A stretch of DNA of 35,470 nt, from the NCBI RefSeq assembly GCF_001908235.1, contig NZ_LGHK01000069.1:1-35470 (forward strand), in the 5' to 3' direction. Below are positions 16,174 to 27,499 of this stretch, piece by piece. The position numbers and the translations under genes were made by a program. This DNA is from Bradyrhizobium sp. NAS96.2. GTDB taxonomy: Bacteria > Pseudomonadota > Alphaproteobacteria > Rhizobiales > Xanthobacteraceae. How positions within the stretch are numbered: the stretch's first letter is position 1; every line of letters begins with the position of its first letter. The notes beneath the pieces are model-generated. The model made no database searches. It was not told where the DNA came from and saw only the letters and a list, made by a program, of their open reading frames with translations.

Positions 16174-18246
16174 TTACTGGCCTCCCAAGCCGAACATGAA
16201 CCAGGTGATCAATCCGGCGGCCCCGATCAGCATCGCGAAGGCGTAGTGATAGAGGTAGCCGGTCTGCAATTTCACGACATTGCGGGTGACGTCGAGCACG
16301 CGGGCCGAGACGCCGTCGGGACCGAAGCCGTCGATGATGAAGCCGTCGCCCTTCTTCCACAGCGTGTAGCCGAGCCACTTCGCCGGACGCACGAAGATCC
16401 AGTCGTACAGCTCGTCGAAGTACCATTTGTTGAGCAGGAACTGGTACAGCATCGGCTGCTGGTTCGCGAGTTCGACCGGCAGATACGGCCTGCGGATGTA
16501 GAACAGATACGAGACGAACAGGCCGAGCGCCATCATCACGGTGGGTAGCGGCGCGAGCCAGCTCGGCATGTGCTCCATGTCCTCGAGGATGTGCGGGTTC
16601 ATCTTCACGGATTCGCGGAAGAACTCCTCGACGCCATGCGGGCTGGCGAACACCTCCTTGAACGGCAGGCCGGCCAGGATCGAGCCGGCGGCAAGCACGC
16701 CGATCGGCACCAGCATCCAGACCGGGCTCTCATGCGCGGCCTCGTAGTGCTTCTGGTCGTGCGGCTCGCCGAAGAACGTCTTGAAGATCAGACGCCAGGA
16801 GTAGAATGAGGTCAGGCCGGCGGCCACGATGGTCAGCAGATAGGCGTAGGTCGCGAACGGGTTGTGCGCCGCATAGGCCGACTCGATGATCGCGTCCTTG
16901 GAGAAGTAGCCGGCGAACAGCGGGAAGCCGGTCAGCGCCAGGGTGCCGATGCACATCACCGCGAAGGTGTACGGGATCTTGCGCCACAGGCCACCCATGT
17001 TGCGGATGTCCTGCTCGTGATGCATGGCGTAGATCACCGAGCCGGAGCCCAAGAACAGCAGCGCCTTGAAGAAGGCGTGCGTGAACAGGTGGAACATGCC
17101 GACCGAATAGGCCCCTGCTCCCATCGCGACGAACATGTAGCCGAGCTGCGAACAGGTCGAGTACGCGACGATGCGCTTGATGTCGTTCTGCACGAGGCCG
17201 ATCGTGGCCGCGAAGAACGCCGTGGTCGCACCGAAGAACATCACCACCGCCTGCGCGGTCGGCGACAATTCGAACAGCGGCGACAGGCGGGCCACCATGA
17301 AGACGCCCGCGGTGACCATGGTCGCGGCGTGGATCAGCGCCGACACCGGGGTCGGGCCTTCCATGGCGTCCGGCAACCAGGTGTGCAGCAGGAACTGGGC
17401 CGACTTGCCCATCGCGCCCATGAACAGCAGCAGGCAGGTCAGTGTCAGCGCATTCACCTGCCAGCCGAAGAAGTCGGTGGTCTTGCCGGTCAGCCCCGGC
17501 GCGGCGTGGAAGATGGTCTCGAAATCGGTCGAGCCGACCAGCGCGAAGATCGCGAAGATGCCGAGCGCGAAGCCGAAGTCGCCGACGCGGTTGACCACGA
17601 AGGCCTTGATCGCCGCCGCATTCGCCGACGGCTTCTGGTACCAGAACCCGATCAGGAGGTAGCTGGCGAGACCGACACCCTCCCAGCCGAAGAACAGCTG
17701 CACGAGGTTATCGGAGGTCACCAGCATCAGCATCGCGAAGGTGAACAGCGAGAGATAGCCGAAGAAGCGCGGCCGGTTCGGATCCTCGTCCATGTAGCCG
17801 ATGGAATAGAGGTGGACGAGCGCGGACACGGTGTTGACCACGACCAGCATCACGGCTGTCAGGGTGTCGACGCGCAGCGCCCAGGCCACCTGGAGGTCGC
17901 CCGAGGTGATCCAGGGCAGCAGCACGACGCGGGCGTCATGGTGCATGAAGCCGACATCGACCAGCGTGAACCAGGACAGCGCCGCCGAGACGAACAAGAG
18001 GCCGGTGGTGATCAGTTCGGCCAGTCGGGAGCCTGCAGCCGCCGGCTCGGAGACGTGGTGGTCGTCATGGCCATGATCGTCATGGCCGTGGTCGTCGTGA
18101 GCCGCCGAGGCATGGGCGTCGCCATGCGCGTCGTCGTGATGATCGACGGTGTCGCCGCTGGGGCAGCGCGCATGCGCGCCAACCAGCGAGATAATTCCCG
18201 CAAGGATGGCGCCGAGCAGCGGCAGGAAAACGATAGCCTGAACCAT
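16174..18246 (-). CDS. nuoL: NADH-quinone oxidoreductase subunit L, with His-rich loop
   Basis: This 690-residue subunit is the distal antiporter-like channel of complex I, with the long lateral helix at the C-terminal end. Glu189 in [14 protein letters not shown] and Lys281 in [19 protein letters not shown] are the helix 5 and 7 charges; the loop [19 protein letters not shown] is typical. The protein is longer than the 613-residue E. coli form mainly because of a His/Asp-rich insertion at about residues 25-68, between the first two helices. The start ATG 18246 follows nuoK by 8 bases. The C-terminus ends [12 protein letters not shown] as in other alphaproteobacteria. Confidence 0.97.
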   Translation of the reverse strand: MVQAIVFLPLLGAILAGIISLVGAHARCPSGDTVDHHDDAHGDAHASAAHDDHGHDDHGHDDHHVSEPAAAGSRLAELITTGLLFVSAALSWFTLVDVGFMHHDARVVLLPWITSGDLQVAWALRVDTLTAVMLVVVNTVSALVHLYSIGYMDEDPNRPRFFGYLSLFTFAMLMLVTSDNLVQLFFGWEGVGLASYLLIGFWYQKPSANAAAIKAFVVNRVGDFGFALGIFAIFALVGSTDFETIFHAAPGLTGKTTDFFGWQVNALTLTCLLLFMGAMGKSAQFLLHTWLPDAMEGPTPVSALIHAATMVTAGVFMVARLSPLFELSPTAQAVVMFFGATTAFFAATIGLVQNDIKRIVAYSTCSQLGYMFVAMGAGAYSVGMFHLFTHAFFKALLFLGSGSVIYAMHHEQDIRNMGGLWRKIPYTFAVMCIGTLALTGFPLFAGYFSKDAIIESAYAAHNPFATYAYLLTIVAAGLTSFYSWRLIFKTFFGEPHDQKHYEAAHESPVWMLVPIGVLAAGSILAGLPFKEVFASPHGVEEFFRESVKMNPHILEDMEHMPSWLAPLPTVMMALGLFVSYLFYIRRPYLPVELANQQPMLYQFLLNKWYFDELYDWIFVRPAKWLGYTLWKKGDGFIIDGFGPDGVSARVLDVTRNVVKLQTGYLYHYAFAMLIGAAGLITWFMFGLGGQ

Positions 18247-18254
18247 GACCGCGC

Positions 18255-18563
18255 CTAGCCCTTCATCAGATTGACGTCTTCAACCGCGATCGAACCGCGG
18301 TTGCGGAAATACACCACCAGCACAGCGAGGCCGATCGCGGCCTCGGCGGCGGCCACCGTCAGTACCAGCAGCGCGAACACCTGGCCGACGATGTCGCCGA
18401 GGAAGGTCGAGAACGCCACCAGGTTGATGTTGACCGACAGCAGGATCAGCTCGATCGACATCAGGATGACGATGATGTTCTTGCGGTTGAGGAAGATGCC
18501 GAGGATCCCGAGCGTGAACAGGATCGCGGCGACCGCGAGATAGTGCCCCAGCCCGATCGTCAT
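18255..18563 (-). CDS. nuoK: NADH-quinone oxidoreductase subunit K
   Basis: This 102-residue, three-helix subunit lies next to the antiporter-like subunits in complex I. Glu38 in [14 protein letters not shown] and Glu74 in [13 protein letters not shown] correspond to the two buried carboxylates that link the quinone site to the proton channels (E. coli 36 and 72). The ATG at 18563 overlaps the nuoJ stop in ATGA; three additional in-frame codons upstream are not needed. Translation is probably coupled to nuoJ. Confidence 0.96.
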   Translation of the reverse strand: MTIGLGHYLAVAAILFTLGILGIFLNRKNIIVILMSIELILLSVNINLVAFSTFLGDIVGQVFALLVLTVAAAEAAIGLAVLVVYFRNRGSIAVEDVNLMKG

Positions 18564-19198
18564 TTCACCCACTCCGCCGCATCGGCATCCTGCAGGCCCT
18601 GCCCCGACGCCACCTTGCGCATCGCCATCGCCATTTCGGGCGTGCGCGCATTCTGCACGTTGATGTTCTGCCGCTTGACGTTGGCCTTGTGGCGCAGCGT
18701 CAGCACGATGGCGCCGATCATCGCGACCAGCAGCACCATGCCGGCGAGCTGGAAGTAATGGATGTACTTCGTATACAGCACGAGGCCGAGCGCCTCGGTG
18801 TTGCTGACATTTGTCGGAATCGCCGCGGTGATCGTCTTGGTCACCTGCGGGTTAATCACCCAGGCGCCGACCACCAGCAGCAGCTCGAACAGGAAGATGC
18901 CGCCGATCACGATGCCGATCGGCAGATACTGGATGAAGCCTTCGCGCAGTTCGACGAAATCGACATCGAGCATCATGATCACGAACAGGAACAGCACCGC
19001 GACGGCGCCGACATAGACCACGATCAGCATCATCCCGAGGAACTCGGCGCCCATCAGGATGAACAGCCCGGCCGCATTGACGAAGGCCAGGATCAGGAAC
19101 AACACGGAGTGCACGGGATTGCGCGAGACAATCACCATGACCGCCGAGGCCACGCAGACCGCGGCAAACAGATAGAAGAACAGCGCCGGAAGGATCAT
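18560..19198 (-). CDS. nuoJ: NADH-quinone oxidoreductase subunit J
   Basis: This 212-residue membrane subunit has five predicted helices. It starts [20 protein letters not shown] and contains [20 protein letters not shown] and [21 protein letters not shown]. The latter is the conserved helix 3 that carries the pi-bulge in complex I. A short cytoplasmic tail ends DAAEWVK. A strong ribosome-binding sequence (GAGGTGAGG) precedes ATG 19198, and the stop overlaps the nuoK start. Confidence 0.96.
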   Translation of the reverse strand: MILPALFFYLFAAVCVASAVMVIVSRNPVHSVLFLILAFVNAAGLFILMGAEFLGMMLIVVYVGAVAVLFLFVIMMLDVDFVELREGFIQYLPIGIVIGGIFLFELLLVVGAWVINPQVTKTITAAIPTNVSNTEALGLVLYTKYIHYFQLAGMVLLVAMIGAIVLTLRHKANVKRQNINVQNARTPEMAMAMRKVASGQGLQDADAAEWVK

Positions 19199-19207
19199 GC
19201 CCTCACC

Positions 19208-19702
19208 TCACCGGTACGGCGCGTCGAGCGCGATCGACTTCGCAATCTCGCGCTCCCAGCGGTCGCCATTGGCGAGCAGCTTCGCCTTGTCATAGTAGAG
19301 TTCCTCGCGGGTCTCGGTCGCGAATTCGAAATTCGGTCCCTCGACGATGGCGTCGACCGGGCATGCCTCCTGGCACAGGCCGCAATAGATGCACTTCACC
19401 ATGTCGATGTCGTAACGCACCGTGCGGCGGGTGCCGTCGTTGCGGCGCGGACCGGCCTCGATGGTGATCGCCTGCGCCGGGCAGATCGCCTCGCACAGCT
19501 TGCAGGCGATGCAGCGTTCTTCGCCGTTCGGATAGCGGCGCAGCGCGTGCTCGCCGCGGAAGCGCGGCGAGATCGGCCCCTTCTCGAACGGATAGTTCAG
19601 CGTCGGCTTCGGCTGGAAGAAATAGCGCATCGCCAGGAAGAACGCCGAGACGAATTCCGAGAGCAGAAGCGAGCGGGCTGTTGCGTTGACATTGACACTC
19701 AT
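19208..19702 (-). CDS. nuoI: NADH-quinone oxidoreductase subunit I (8Fe ferredoxin)
   Basis: This 164-residue peripheral subunit carries clusters N6a and N6b on the path from NADH to quinone. Two CxxCxxCxxxCP motifs are visible: [12 protein letters not shown] (Cys64, 67, 70, 74) and [12 protein letters not shown] (Cys104, 107, 110, 114). The N-terminal amphipathic part [20 protein letters not shown] docks on the membrane arm. The gene starts just after the nuoH stop, whose TGAGG doubles as ribosome-binding site. Confidence 0.97.
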   Translation of the reverse strand: MSVNVNATARSLLLSEFVSAFFLAMRYFFQPKPTLNYPFEKGPISPRFRGEHALRRYPNGEERCIACKLCEAICPAQAITIEAGPRRNDGTRRTVRYDIDMVKCIYCGLCQEACPVDAIVEGPNFEFATETREELYYDKAKLLANGDRWEREIAKSIALDAPYR

Positions 19703-19709
19703 GACGGCC

Positions 19710-20780
19710 TCACTTCGGCGCGATGCCGGCGAACTGCAGCACGCCGGCCACGATCACCACCATCGCCAGCGACAGCGGCAGGAACACCTTCCAGCCGAGC
19801 CGCATCAGTTGATCGTAGCGGTAGCGCGGCACGATCGCCTTCGCCATCGCGAACATGAAGAACATGAAGAACACCTTGAGGGCGAACCAGACGATGCCCG
19901 GGATCCAGGTGAACGGCGGCAGATTGACCGGCGGCAGCCAGCCGCCCAGGAACAGGATCGACGCCAGCGCGCACATCGTGGTGATCGCGACATACTCGCC
20001 GAGCATGAACAACAGATACGGGGTCGAGCCGTATTCGGTCATGAAGCCGGCGACCAGCTCGGATTCGGCTTCGACCAGGTCGAACGGCGGACGGTTGGTT
20101 TCCGCGAGCGCCGAGACGTAGAACACCACGAACATCGGGAACAGCGGCCACACATACCAGTTCAGGATGGTGAGCTGCGGCAGGCCGATCAGGTGGGCGA
20201 GCCCGCGGGTGTTCTGCGCCTCGACCACGGCCGAGAGGTTCAGCGAACCGACGCAGAGCAGCACGGTGATGATGACGAAGCCGATCGAGACCTCGTAGGA
20301 CACCATCTGCGCCGCGGAGCGCAGCGCCGCCAGGAACGGATACTTCGAGTTCGACGACCAGCCGGCCATGATGATGCCGTAGATCGACAGCGACGAAATC
20401 GCGAAGATGTAGAGAATGCCGACATTGATGTCGGAGATCACCCAACCGAGATCGAACGGGATCACGGCCCAGGCGGCCAGCGCCAGGATGCACGACACCA
20501 GCGGCGCCAGCAGGAACACGCCCTTGTTGGAGCCGGACGGGATCACCGGCTCCTTGAGCACGAACTTCAAGAGGTCGGCGAAGGATTGCAGCAAGCCGAA
20601 CGGGCCGACCACGTTGGGACCGCGGCGAATCTGCACCGCCGCCCAGATCTTGCGGTCGGCGAGCAAGATATAGGCGATCGCGATCAGCAGCACGACGAGC
20701 AGCAACAGACTTTCCGCGACCATGATGATCAGCGGCCAGAGGAAGCCGGTCCAGAACGAGCTTGCGAAGAATTCAGCCAT
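19710..20780 (-). CDS. nuoH: NADH-quinone oxidoreductase subunit H
   Basis: This 356-residue, eight-helix membrane subunit forms much of the quinone chamber of complex I. The motifs [20 protein letters not shown] and [20 protein letters not shown] are almost universal; the latter holds the charged residues of the E-channel. The start ATG 20780 follows the nuoG stop by 10 bases, with GGAGTGAG as a ribosome-binding site. The protein is complete and of normal length. Confidence 0.97.
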   Translation of the reverse strand: MAEFFASSFWTGFLWPLIIMVAESLLLLVVLLIAIAYILLADRKIWAAVQIRRGPNVVGPFGLLQSFADLLKFVLKEPVIPSGSNKGVFLLAPLVSCILALAAWAVIPFDLGWVISDINVGILYIFAISSLSIYGIIMAGWSSNSKYPFLAALRSAAQMVSYEVSIGFVIITVLLCVGSLNLSAVVEAQNTRGLAHLIGLPQLTILNWYVWPLFPMFVVFYVSALAETNRPPFDLVEAESELVAGFMTEYGSTPYLLFMLGEYVAITTMCALASILFLGGWLPPVNLPPFTWIPGIVWFALKVFFMFFMFAMAKAIVPRYRYDQLMRLGWKVFLPLSLAMVVIVAGVLQFAGIAPK

Positions 20781-20790
20781 CAGGTCACGC

Positions 20791-22866
20791 TCACTCCGCT
20801 GCCGTCAGCATTCGGCCCGACGCCAGCCGCGAGCATTCCGCCATCACGGCAGACGCCCGCGCGATCGGGTTGGTCAGATAGAAGTCCTCGACGGTCGGCT
20901 TGAATGCCGCCTTGTCGACGGCACCGCCCTTGCCCGCCAATGCCTTGACGTCCTCGGCCTTGCCGGCCTCGATCTGGTCGAGCCGCATCAGATGCGGCGA
21001 GGTCTTGAACATCGCCTGGCGCAGCGCCTGCAGCGAGTCGAACGGCAGCTTCTTGCCGAGCACGTCGGACAGCGCGCGGATGATCGCCCAGTCCTCGCGG
21101 GCCTCACCCGGCGGGAAGGCAGCGCGGTTGGCGATCTGCGCCCGTCCCTCGGTGTTGACGTAGATGCCGGACTTCTCGGTATAGGCCGCGCCCGGCAGGA
21201 TGACGTCGGCGCGATGCGCGCCCTGGTCGCCATGGGTGCCGATATAGACCACGAAGGTACCGTCCGGCACCTTGATCTCGTCGGCGCCGAGCAGGAACAG
21301 CACGTCGAGCGTGCCGAAAGTCGTCATCTGCGCCGTGGTCAGGCCACCGGCCGCCGGCGAGAAGCCGATATCGAGCGCACCGGCGCGCGAGGCCGTATCC
21401 TGCAACACGGCAAAGCCGTTCCAGCCGTCCTTCAGCGCGCCGACGTCGACGGCGAGCTTGGCGGCCTGCGCCAGCACCGCCGCGCCGTCGTGCCGGGTAT
21501 AGGCGCCGGGGCCGACCAGGATGATCGGGTGCTGCGCGTTCTTGAGCACGTCGGCAAACGAGTGCTTGCCGGCCGCAAGATCGGCGAGCGTGTCGGTGCC
21601 CGCGCCGAGATAGTCATGGTCGTAGGTGAAATCGGACTTGGCGCCGATCATGCCGACCTTGAGCCCGCCGGTACGCCAGCGCTTGCGGATCCGCGCGTTC
21701 AGCACGGCGGCTTCCTTGCGCGGATGCGAGCCGATGATCAGGATCGCGTCGGCCTGGTCGATGCCGGCAATGGTCGGGTTGAAGATGTAGGAGCCCCGGC
21801 CGGCCTTGGCGTCGAACGCGTCGCCGCCCTGCACCGCCAGATTGACCGAGCCGAACTTCGCGAGCAGCTCCTTCAGCGCATACATTTCATCGACCGCGGC
21901 GAGATCGCCCGCGATCGCGCCGATCCGCTTGCCGTCGCTGCGGCCGGCCTTGACCGCGATGGCGGCAAAGGCTTCCTGCCAGGTCGCAGGCTTGAGCTGG
22001 CCGTTCTCGCGCACATAGGGACGGTCGAGGCGCTGCGTGCGCAGGCCGTCGACGACGTGGCGGGTCTTGTCGGAGATCCACTCCTCGTTCACAGCCTCGT
22101 TGATGCGCGGCAGGATGCGCATCACCTCGCGGCCGCGGGTGTCGACGCGGATCGCCGAGCCGACGCCGTCCATGACGTCGACCGACTGCGTCTTGCCGAG
22201 CTCCCAGGGCCGGGCCGCGAACGCATACGGCTTCGAGGTCAGCGCGCCGACCGGGCAGATGTCGACGAGGTTGCCCTGCAGCTCCGAGCTCAGCGCATGC
22301 TCGAGATAGGTGGTGATTTCCATGTCCTCGCCGCGGCCGGTCGCGCCCATTTCCGGCGCGCCGCAGACTTCGGCGGAGAAGCGGACGCACCGCGTGCACT
22401 GGATGCAGCGGTTCATCGAGGTCTTGACCAGCGCGCCGAGATACTTGTCCTCGACCGCGCGCTTGTTCTCGGCGAAACGGCTGGTGTCGACGCCGTAACC
22501 CATCGCCTGGTCCTGCAGGTCGCACTCGCCGCCCTGGTCGCAGATCGGGCAGTCCAGCGGATGGTTGATCAGCAGGAACTCCATCACGCCTTCGCGCGCC
22601 TTCTTGACCATCGGCGAGCGGGTCGAGATCTCCGGCGGCTCACCCTTCGGGCCCGGACGGCAGTCGCGCACGGCCCAGGCGCAGCTCGCGACCGGCTTCG
22701 GGCCGCCCTTCACCTCGACCAGGCACATCCGGCAGTTGCCGGCGATCGACAGCCGCTCGTGATAGCAGAAGCGCGGAATCTCGGCGCCTGCCGCCTCGCA
22801 CGCCTGCAGCAGCGTGTACTCCGGCGGCACATCGATCTCTTTGCCATCGACGATGATCTTGCTCAT
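20791..22866 (-). CDS. nuoG: NADH-quinone oxidoreductase subunit G (75 kDa type)
   Basis: This 691-residue peripheral subunit carries three clusters. N1b [2Fe-2S] uses Cys34, Cys45, Cys48 and Cys62. N5 uses His102, Cys106, Cys109 and Cys115 in [15 protein letters not shown]4 uses Cys154, Cys157, Cys160 and Cys204 (CIQCTRC, then DICPVGAL). The remainder is a molybdopterin-oxidoreductase-like domain without cofactor role. No extra N7 cluster motif is visible, in line with the mitochondrial and alphaproteobacterial type. The stop lies 10 bases before nuoH. Confidence 0.97.
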   Translation of the reverse strand: MSKIIVDGKEIDVPPEYTLLQACEAAGAEIPRFCYHERLSIAGNCRMCLVEVKGGPKPVASCAWAVRDCRPGPKGEPPEISTRSPMVKKAREGVMEFLLINHPLDCPICDQGGECDLQDQAMGYGVDTSRFAENKRAVEDKYLGALVKTSMNRCIQCTRCVRFSAEVCGAPEMGATGRGEDMEITTYLEHALSSELQGNLVDICPVGALTSKPYAFAARPWELGKTQSVDVMDGVGSAIRVDTRGREVMRILPRINEAVNEEWISDKTRHVVDGLRTQRLDRPYVRENGQLKPATWQEAFAAIAVKAGRSDGKRIGAIAGDLAAVDEMYALKELLAKFGSVNLAVQGGDAFDAKAGRGSYIFNPTIAGIDQADAILIIGSHPRKEAAVLNARIRKRWRTGGLKVGMIGAKSDFTYDHDYLGAGTDTLADLAAGKHSFADVLKNAQHPIILVGPGAYTRHDGAAVLAQAAKLAVDVGALKDGWNGFAVLQDTASRAGALDIGFSPAAGGLTTAQMTTFGTLDVLFLLGADEIKVPDGTFVVYIGTHGDQGAHRADVILPGAAYTEKSGIYVNTEGRAQIANRAAFPPGEAREDWAIIRALSDVLGKKLPFDSLQALRQAMFKTSPHLMRLDQIEAGKAEDVKALAGKGGAVDKAAFKPTVEDFYLTNPIARASAVMAECSRLASGRMLTAAE

Positions 22867-22875
22867 GTCTCTTCT

Positions 22876-24201
22876 CTACTCCGCCGCGACCATGTGGACG
22901 GGATCACGAACGCCCTGATCGTCGAGATCGGCCTTGTGCGAATACTGATCGATGCGCTCTTCGATCTCGTGACGGAAGTGCGCAATCAGACCCTGGATCG
23001 GCCACGCCGCGGCGTCGCCGAGCGCGCAGATCGTGTGACCCTCGACCTGCTTGGTGACCTCGAGCAACATGTCGATCTCGCGCTTGTGGGCGCGGCCGTC
23101 GGCCATGCGGGTCAGGACGCGCCACATCCACCCGGTGCCTTCGCGGCACGGCGTGCACTGGCCGCAGCTCTCGTGCTTGTAGAAATAGGAGATGCGCGCG
23201 ATCGCCCGGATCAGGTCGGTCGACTTGTCCATCACGATGACAGCCGCGGTGCCGAGGCCGGAGCGCAGCTTGCTCAGTGAGTCGAAATCCATCGGCGTGT
23301 CGATGATCTGCTCGGCCGGCACCATGCGCACCGACGAGCCGCCGGGGATCACGGCCTTCAGATTGTCCCAGCCGCCGCGAATGCCGCCACAGTGCTTCTC
23401 GATCAGCTCGCGGAACGGGATGCCCATCGCCTCTTCGACGTTGCAGGGTCGCTCGACGTGACCCGAGATGCAGAACAGCTTGGTGCCGACATTGTTCGGC
23501 CGGCCGATGGCGGCAAACCAGGCGGCGCCGCGGCGCAGGATATCCGGCGCGACCGCGATCGACTCGACGTTGTTGACGGTGGTCGGGCAGCCATAGAGGC
23601 CGACATTGGCCGGGAACGGCGGCTTCAGGCGCGGCTGGCCCTTCTTGCCTTCGAGGCTCTCGAGCAGCGCGGTTTCCTCGCCGCAAATATAGGCGCCGGC
23701 GCCGTGCGCGACATAGATGTCGAACGGCCAGCCGTTGATGTTGTCCTTGCCGACCAGCTTGGCCTCATAGGCCTGGTCGATCGCGGCTTGCAGCCGCTCG
23801 CGCTCGCGGATGAACTCGCCGCGGATGTAGACGTAACAGGCATGCGCGCCCATCGCGAAGCTCGCGAGCAGGCAGCCCTCGACCAAAAGATGCGGATCGT
23901 GCCGCATGATCTCGCGGTCCTTGCAGGTGCCGGGCTCGGATTCGTCCGCATTGACGACGAGATAGCTCGGACGGCCGTCCTTGGATTCCTTCGGCATGAA
24001 CGACCACTTCATGCCGGTCGGGAAACCCGCACCGCCGCGGCCGCGTAGGCCCGACGCCTTCATCTCGTTGATGATCCAGTCGCGGCCCTTGTCGATGATC
24101 CCCTTGGTGCCATCCCAGGCGCCTCGGCGGCGCGCGCCCTCGAGGCCCCAATCATGGAGACCGTAAAGGTTCTTGAAGATGCGGTCCTTGTCGTCGAGCA
24201 T
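22876..24201 (-). CDS. nuoF: NADH-quinone oxidoreductase subunit F
   Basis: This 441-residue subunit binds NADH and FMN and holds cluster N3. The FMN/NADH glycine motif [13 protein letters not shown] lies at residues 54-66, [14 protein letters not shown] further on, and N3 is bound by [11 protein letters not shown] plus a distal Cys in [10 protein letters not shown] prefer ATG 24201 (MLDDKDRIF) over the in-frame TTG two codons upstream, since GGAAAG is 8 bases before the ATG and relatives start with ML. It follows the small membrane-protein gene by 19 bases and precedes nuoG by 9 bases. Confidence 0.96.
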   Translation of the reverse strand: MLDDKDRIFKNLYGLHDWGLEGARRRGAWDGTKGIIDKGRDWIINEMKASGLRGRGGAGFPTGMKWSFMPKESKDGRPSYLVVNADESEPGTCKDREIMRHDPHLLVEGCLLASFAMGAHACYVYIRGEFIRERERLQAAIDQAYEAKLVGKDNINGWPFDIYVAHGAGAYICGEETALLESLEGKKGQPRLKPPFPANVGLYGCPTTVNNVESIAVAPDILRRGAAWFAAIGRPNNVGTKLFCISGHVERPCNVEEAMGIPFRELIEKHCGGIRGGWDNLKAVIPGGSSVRMVPAEQIIDTPMDFDSLSKLRSGLGTAAVIVMDKSTDLIRAIARISYFYKHESCGQCTPCREGTGWMWRVLTRMADGRAHKREIDMLLEVTKQVEGHTICALGDAAAWPIQGLIAHFRHEIEERIDQYSHKADLDDQGVRDPVHMVAAE

Positions 24202-24220
24202 GCTCAAAACTTTCCGAACA

Positions 24221-24433
24221 TCACCGATTGGCTTGCGAATAAGCGAGCCCGGCGGCGCATCCGCCGAACACGATGGCCCACAACAGGCTGGATTCCAGCG
24301 TGGCGCTCAGGCCGTAACGTTGCAGCAGGAACATGAAGCCAGCCGCGACGGCGGTATGCAGCACGATCTTGCGCCAGGCCATCATCGAAGCCGCCCTCCC
24401 CATCCCCACTGCCTGCACCTGAAAGCCCCCCAT
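24221..24433 (-). CDS. Small two-helix membrane protein inside the nuo operon
   Basis: This 70-codon frame lies between nuoE and nuoF on the same strand. Its start overlaps the nuoE stop (TGATG). An alternative start is the ATG pair at 24385/24382, which has GGGGAGGG at good spacing and would give 54 residues. Either way the protein has two hydrophobic segments, about residues 22-40 ([18 protein letters not shown]) and 48-66 ([19 protein letters not shown]). It contains one Cys. It is not one of the 14 core subunits and I do not recognise a domain. Position and coupling suggest co-expression with complex I; it could be an accessory or assembly protein, like the unassigned frames (URFs) of the Paracoccus nuo cluster. 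Function is unknown. Confidence 0.72.
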   Translation of the reverse strand: MGGFQVQAVGMGRAASMMAWRKIVLHTAVAAGFMFLLQRYGLSATLESSLLWAIVFGGCAAGLAYSQANR

Positions 24434-25044
24434 CAGGTGGTTTCCTTCAGCGTCGTCGGCCCGCCTGCGGGCGCCGAAAACTGACGGTCGATCTGCGGGC
24501 CCGGCTTCGGCGGATTGCCGGCGGCAAAGCCGTCGAGCACCTTGCCGAAGCTTTCCTTGGTCAGGTCCTCATAGGTGTCCTTCCAGATCAGCACCATCGG
24601 CGCGTTCACGCAGGCGCCGAGGCACTCGACCTCTTCCCAGGAGAAGTTGCCGTCCTTCGACAGCTGGAAGGGATCGTGATGGATGCGATGCTGGCAGACC
24701 TCGATCAGGTCGGCGGCGCCGCGCAGCCGGCACGGCGTGGTGCCGCACACCTGCACATGGGCTTTCTTGCCGACCGGCGAGAGCTGGAACATGGTGTAGA
24801 AGGTCGCGATCTCCAGCATGCGGATATGCGGCATCTCGAGCAGGTCGGCGACGGCACGGATCGCTGCTTCCGACACCCAGCCCTCATTCTGCTCCTGCAC
24901 GCGCCACAGGATCGCGATCGCGGCCGAAGCCTGGCGGCCCGGCGGGTACTTCTCGATCTGCTTCTTGGCCCAGGCCAGATTCTCGTCCGTGAACGTGAAG
25001 CTCGCGGGCTGCAATTCCTTCGGGGCGAGGCGGCGGACGGACAT
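24433..25044 (-). CDS. nuoE: NADH-quinone oxidoreductase subunit E
   Basis: This 203-residue thioredoxin-fold subunit binds [2Fe-2S] cluster N1a. The ligands are Cys100 and Cys105 ([12 protein letters not shown]) and Cys141 and Cys145 ([10 protein letters not shown]). The helical N-terminal part FDENxAW-type segment ([19 protein letters not shown]) is conserved, and a Pro-rich tail ([20 protein letters not shown]) extends beyond the E. coli protein, as in mitochondria-like forms. The stop overlaps the start of the small membrane-protein gene. nuoD ends 43 bases upstream. Confidence 0.96.
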   Translation of the reverse strand: MSVRRLAPKELQPASFTFTDENLAWAKKQIEKYPPGRQASAAIAILWRVQEQNEGWVSEAAIRAVADLLEMPHIRMLEIATFYTMFQLSPVGKKAHVQVCGTTPCRLRGAADLIEVCQHRIHHDPFQLSKDGNFSWEEVECLGACVNAPMVLIWKDTYEDLTKESFGKVLDGFAAGNPPKPGPQIDRQFSAPAGGPTTLKETT

Positions 25045-25087
25045 CGATCAAACTCTCAATTAGCGCGCGGTGCGGATGCGGACATCA

Positions 25088-26284
25088 TCACCGGTCGACC
25101 TCGCCGAACACGATGTCCAGCGAGCCAAGGATGGCGGAAACGTCGGCCAGCAAATGGCCCTTGCAGATGTGATCCATCGCCTGCAGATGGGCGAAGCCCG
25201 GCGCGCGGATCTTGCACTTGTAGGGCTTGTTGGTGCCGTCGGCGACCAGATAGACGCCGAACTCGCCCTTCGGCGCCTCGACCGCGGCGTAGACCTCGCC
25301 GGCCGGCACGTGGACGCCTTCGGTGTAGAGCTTGAAGTGATGGATCAGCGCTTCCATCGAGCGCTTCATCTCGCCGCGGCGCGGCGGCGCGATCTTGTTA
25401 TCCTCGACCACGACCGGGCCCTGCCCGTCGGCTGCTTTGAGCTTCTGCACGCACTGCTTCATGATGCGCACCGACTGGCGCATCTCTTCCATGCGGATCA
25501 GGTAGCGGTCGTAGCAGTCGCCGTTCTTGCCGATCGGAATGTCGAAATCCATCTCGGCGTAGCACTCATAGGGCTGGGACTTGCGCAAGTCCCAGGCCGC
25601 GCCCGAGCCACGCACCATCACGCCGGAGAAGCCCCATTCCCAGGCTTCCTTCAGCGGCACCACGCCGATATCGACGTTACGCTGCTTGAAGATGCGGTTG
25701 CCGGTCAGCAGCCGATCGAGGTCGTCGACCACCTTGAGGAACGGATCGCACCACGCCTCGATGTCGTCGATCAGCTTCGGCGGCAGGTCCTGATGCACGC
25801 CGCCGACGCGGAAAAACGCCGCGTGCATGCGCGAGCCCGAGGCGCGCTCGTAGAACACCATCAGCTTTTCGCGCTCTTCGAAACCCCACAGCGGCGGGGT
25901 CAGCGCGCCGACGTCCATCGCCTGCGTGGTGACGTTGAGCAGATGCGACAGGATGCGGCCGATCTCGCAATACAGCACGCGGATCAACTGGCCACGGCGC
26001 GGCACCGTGATGCCGAGCAGCCTTTCCGCCGCGAGGCAGAACGCGTGCTCCTGGTTCATCGGCGCGACGTAGTCGAGCCGATCGAAATACGGAATCGCCT
26101 GCAGATAGGTCTTGTGCTCGATCAGCTTCTCGGTGCCGCGGTGAAGCAGGCCGATATGCGGATCGACGCGCTCGACGACTTCGCCGTCGAGCTCCAGCAC
26201 GAGGCGAAGCACGCCGTGCGCCGCCGGATGCTGCGGACCGAAATTGATGGTGAAGTTACGCAGATTTTGCGGTTGCTCGTTCAT
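25088..26284 (-). CDS. nuoD: NADH-quinone oxidoreductase subunit D (49 kDa)
   Basis: This 398-residue subunit, related to [NiFe]-hydrogenase large subunits, forms the quinone-binding pocket with NuoB. The N-terminal loop [20 protein letters not shown] carries the conserved His that contacts quinone; [14 protein letters not shown] and the ending [15 protein letters not shown] are typical. NuoC and NuoD are separate proteins, unlike the fused E. coli NuoCD. The ATG at 26284 overlaps the nuoC stop (ATGA), indicating translational coupling. Confidence 0.97.
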   Translation of the reverse strand: MNEQPQNLRNFTINFGPQHPAAHGVLRLVLELDGEVVERVDPHIGLLHRGTEKLIEHKTYLQAIPYFDRLDYVAPMNQEHAFCLAAERLLGITVPRRGQLIRVLYCEIGRILSHLLNVTTQAMDVGALTPPLWGFEEREKLMVFYERASGSRMHAAFFRVGGVHQDLPPKLIDDIEAWCDPFLKVVDDLDRLLTGNRIFKQRNVDIGVVPLKEAWEWGFSGVMVRGSGAAWDLRKSQPYECYAEMDFDIPIGKNGDCYDRYLIRMEEMRQSVRIMKQCVQKLKAADGQGPVVVEDNKIAPPRRGEMKRSMEALIHHFKLYTEGVHVPAGEVYAAVEAPKGEFGVYLVADGTNKPYKCKIRAPGFAHLQAMDHICKGHLLADVSAILGSLDIVFGEVDR

Positions 26285-26898
26285 GGCTTCGGCTCCGCCT
26301 TGGCCTTCTCGTCACCGGGCAGCGGATAGTCCGCGCCTTCCCAGGGCGAAAGGAAATCGAACTTGCGGAATTCCTGGTTGAGCCGGACCGGCTCGTACAG
26401 CACCCGCTTCTCCTGGTCGTCGTAGCGAACCTCGACGAAGCCGGTGAGCGGGAAATCCTTGCGCAGCGGATGGCCGTCGAAGCCGTAATCCGTCAGCAGT
26501 CGGCGCATGTCGGGATGGCCGGTGAAGATCACGCCGTAGAGGTCGTAGGTCTCGCGCTCGAACCAATCGGCGCCCGGGAACACGCCGATGATCGACGGCA
26601 CCTGCGTGGTCTCGTCGGCCTGGCCGCGCACACGAATGCGCACATTCAGCGTCGGCGATAGCAGATGGTAGACGACATCGAAGCGCTTCTCGCGGCTCGG
26701 ATAGTCGACCGCAGTCACGTCGGTGATGTTGACGAAACGGCAGTTCGGATCGTCACGCAGAAAAGTGACGACGTCCACGATTCTGCCAATCTCGACGTCG
26801 ATAGTGAGTTGATCGAACGCGACCGAGTGCGCCGTGGCGGCGCCCGGAAGCGCGCTCACGATCGTCTGCCCAAGGGCGTCGAGCTTGCCGTCGTCCAT
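26281..26898 (-). CDS. nuoC: NADH-quinone oxidoreductase subunit C (30 kDa)
   Basis: This 205-residue peripheral subunit packs against NuoD and NuoB. Family signature sequences are present: [20 protein letters not shown] and [19 protein letters not shown], then [19 protein letters not shown] Lys/Glu-rich tail ([11 protein letters not shown]) follows. The start ATG 26898 gives a normal N-terminus ([14 protein letters not shown]); a longer open frame upstream is a shadow of nuoB. The gap to nuoB is 10 bases, and the stop overlaps the nuoD start. Confidence 0.96.
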   Translation of the reverse strand: MDDGKLDALGQTIVSALPGAATAHSVAFDQLTIDVEIGRIVDVVTFLRDDPNCRFVNITDVTAVDYPSREKRFDVVYHLLSPTLNVRIRVRGQADETTQVPSIIGVFPGADWFERETYDLYGVIFTGHPDMRRLLTDYGFDGHPLRKDFPLTGFVEVRYDDQEKRVLYEPVRLNQEFRKFDFLSPWEGADYPLPGDEKAKAEPKP

Positions 26899-26908
26899 GC
26901 CTGAAACC

Positions 26909-27499
26909 TTAGCGTTCGATAGTGCCGATACGGCGAATCTTCTTCTGCAGCAGCAGCACGCCGTAAAGCAGCGCCTCCGCCGTGGGCGGACAGCCCGGCA
27001 CGTAGATGTCGATCGGCACGATGCGGTCGCAGCCACGCACCACCGAGTAGGAGTAGTGGTAGTAGCCGCCGCCATTGGCGCAGGAGCCCATCGAGATCAC
27101 GTAGCGCGGCTCCGGCATCTGGTCGTAGACCTTGCGTAGCGCGGGCGCCATCTTGTTGGTCAGCGTGCCTGCGACGATCATCACGTCGGACTGCCGCGGC
27201 GAGGCGCGCGGCGCGAAGCCGAAGCGCTCGACGTCGTAGCGCGGCATCGAGACCTGCATCATCTCGACCGCGCAGCAGGCGAGACCGAAGGTCATCCACA
27301 TCAGCGAGCCGGTGCGCGCCCAGGTGATCAGGTCATCGGCCGCGGCGACGAAGAAGCCCTTGTCGGACAGTTCGTGATTGACCTCGAGGAAAAACGGATC
27401 ATTGGCGCCGACCGGCTTGCCGGTCGACGGATCGAGAATGCCCTTCGGAGCCTGCGCGATCGCCGGCTGCGAGGATGCGGCGGTGGGGCTCAATCCCAT
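26909..27499 (-). CDS. nuoB: NADH-quinone oxidoreductase subunit B
   Basis: This 196-residue subunit binds cluster N2, the last before quinone. The tandem cysteines in [11 protein letters not shown] (Cys75 and Cys76), Cys140 in [11 protein letters not shown] and Cys170 in [12 protein letters not shown] are the four ligands. I chose ATG 27499, which overlaps the nuoA end by 10 bases; an ATG seven codons upstream (27520) is possible but would overlap nuoA more. The N-terminal 50 residues are a Pro/Ala-rich extension seen in rhizobial NuoB. Confidence 0.95.
   Translation of the reverse strand: MGLSPTAASSQPAIAQAPKGILDPSTGKPVGANDPFFLEVNHELSDKGFFVAAADDLITWARTGSLMWMTFGLACCAVEMMQVSMPRYDVERFGFAPRASPRQSDVMIVAGTLTNKMAPALRKVYDQMPEPRYVISMGSCANGGGYYHYSYSVVRGCDRIVPIDIYVPGCPPTAEALLYGVLLLQKKIRRIGTIER

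Noticed and set aside
14651..16426. 591-codon minus-strand frame overlapping nuoM and nuoL in another phase
   Set aside because: It is an alternate-frame shadow of the two membrane-protein genes, rich in Arg and His, without recognisable domains.
20722..23280. 852-codon plus-strand open frame opposite nuoG and the start of nuoH
   Set aside because: Long antisense frames are common in GC-rich genomes; the product is Arg/Asp/Ala-rich with no fold, and the nuo genes are certain.
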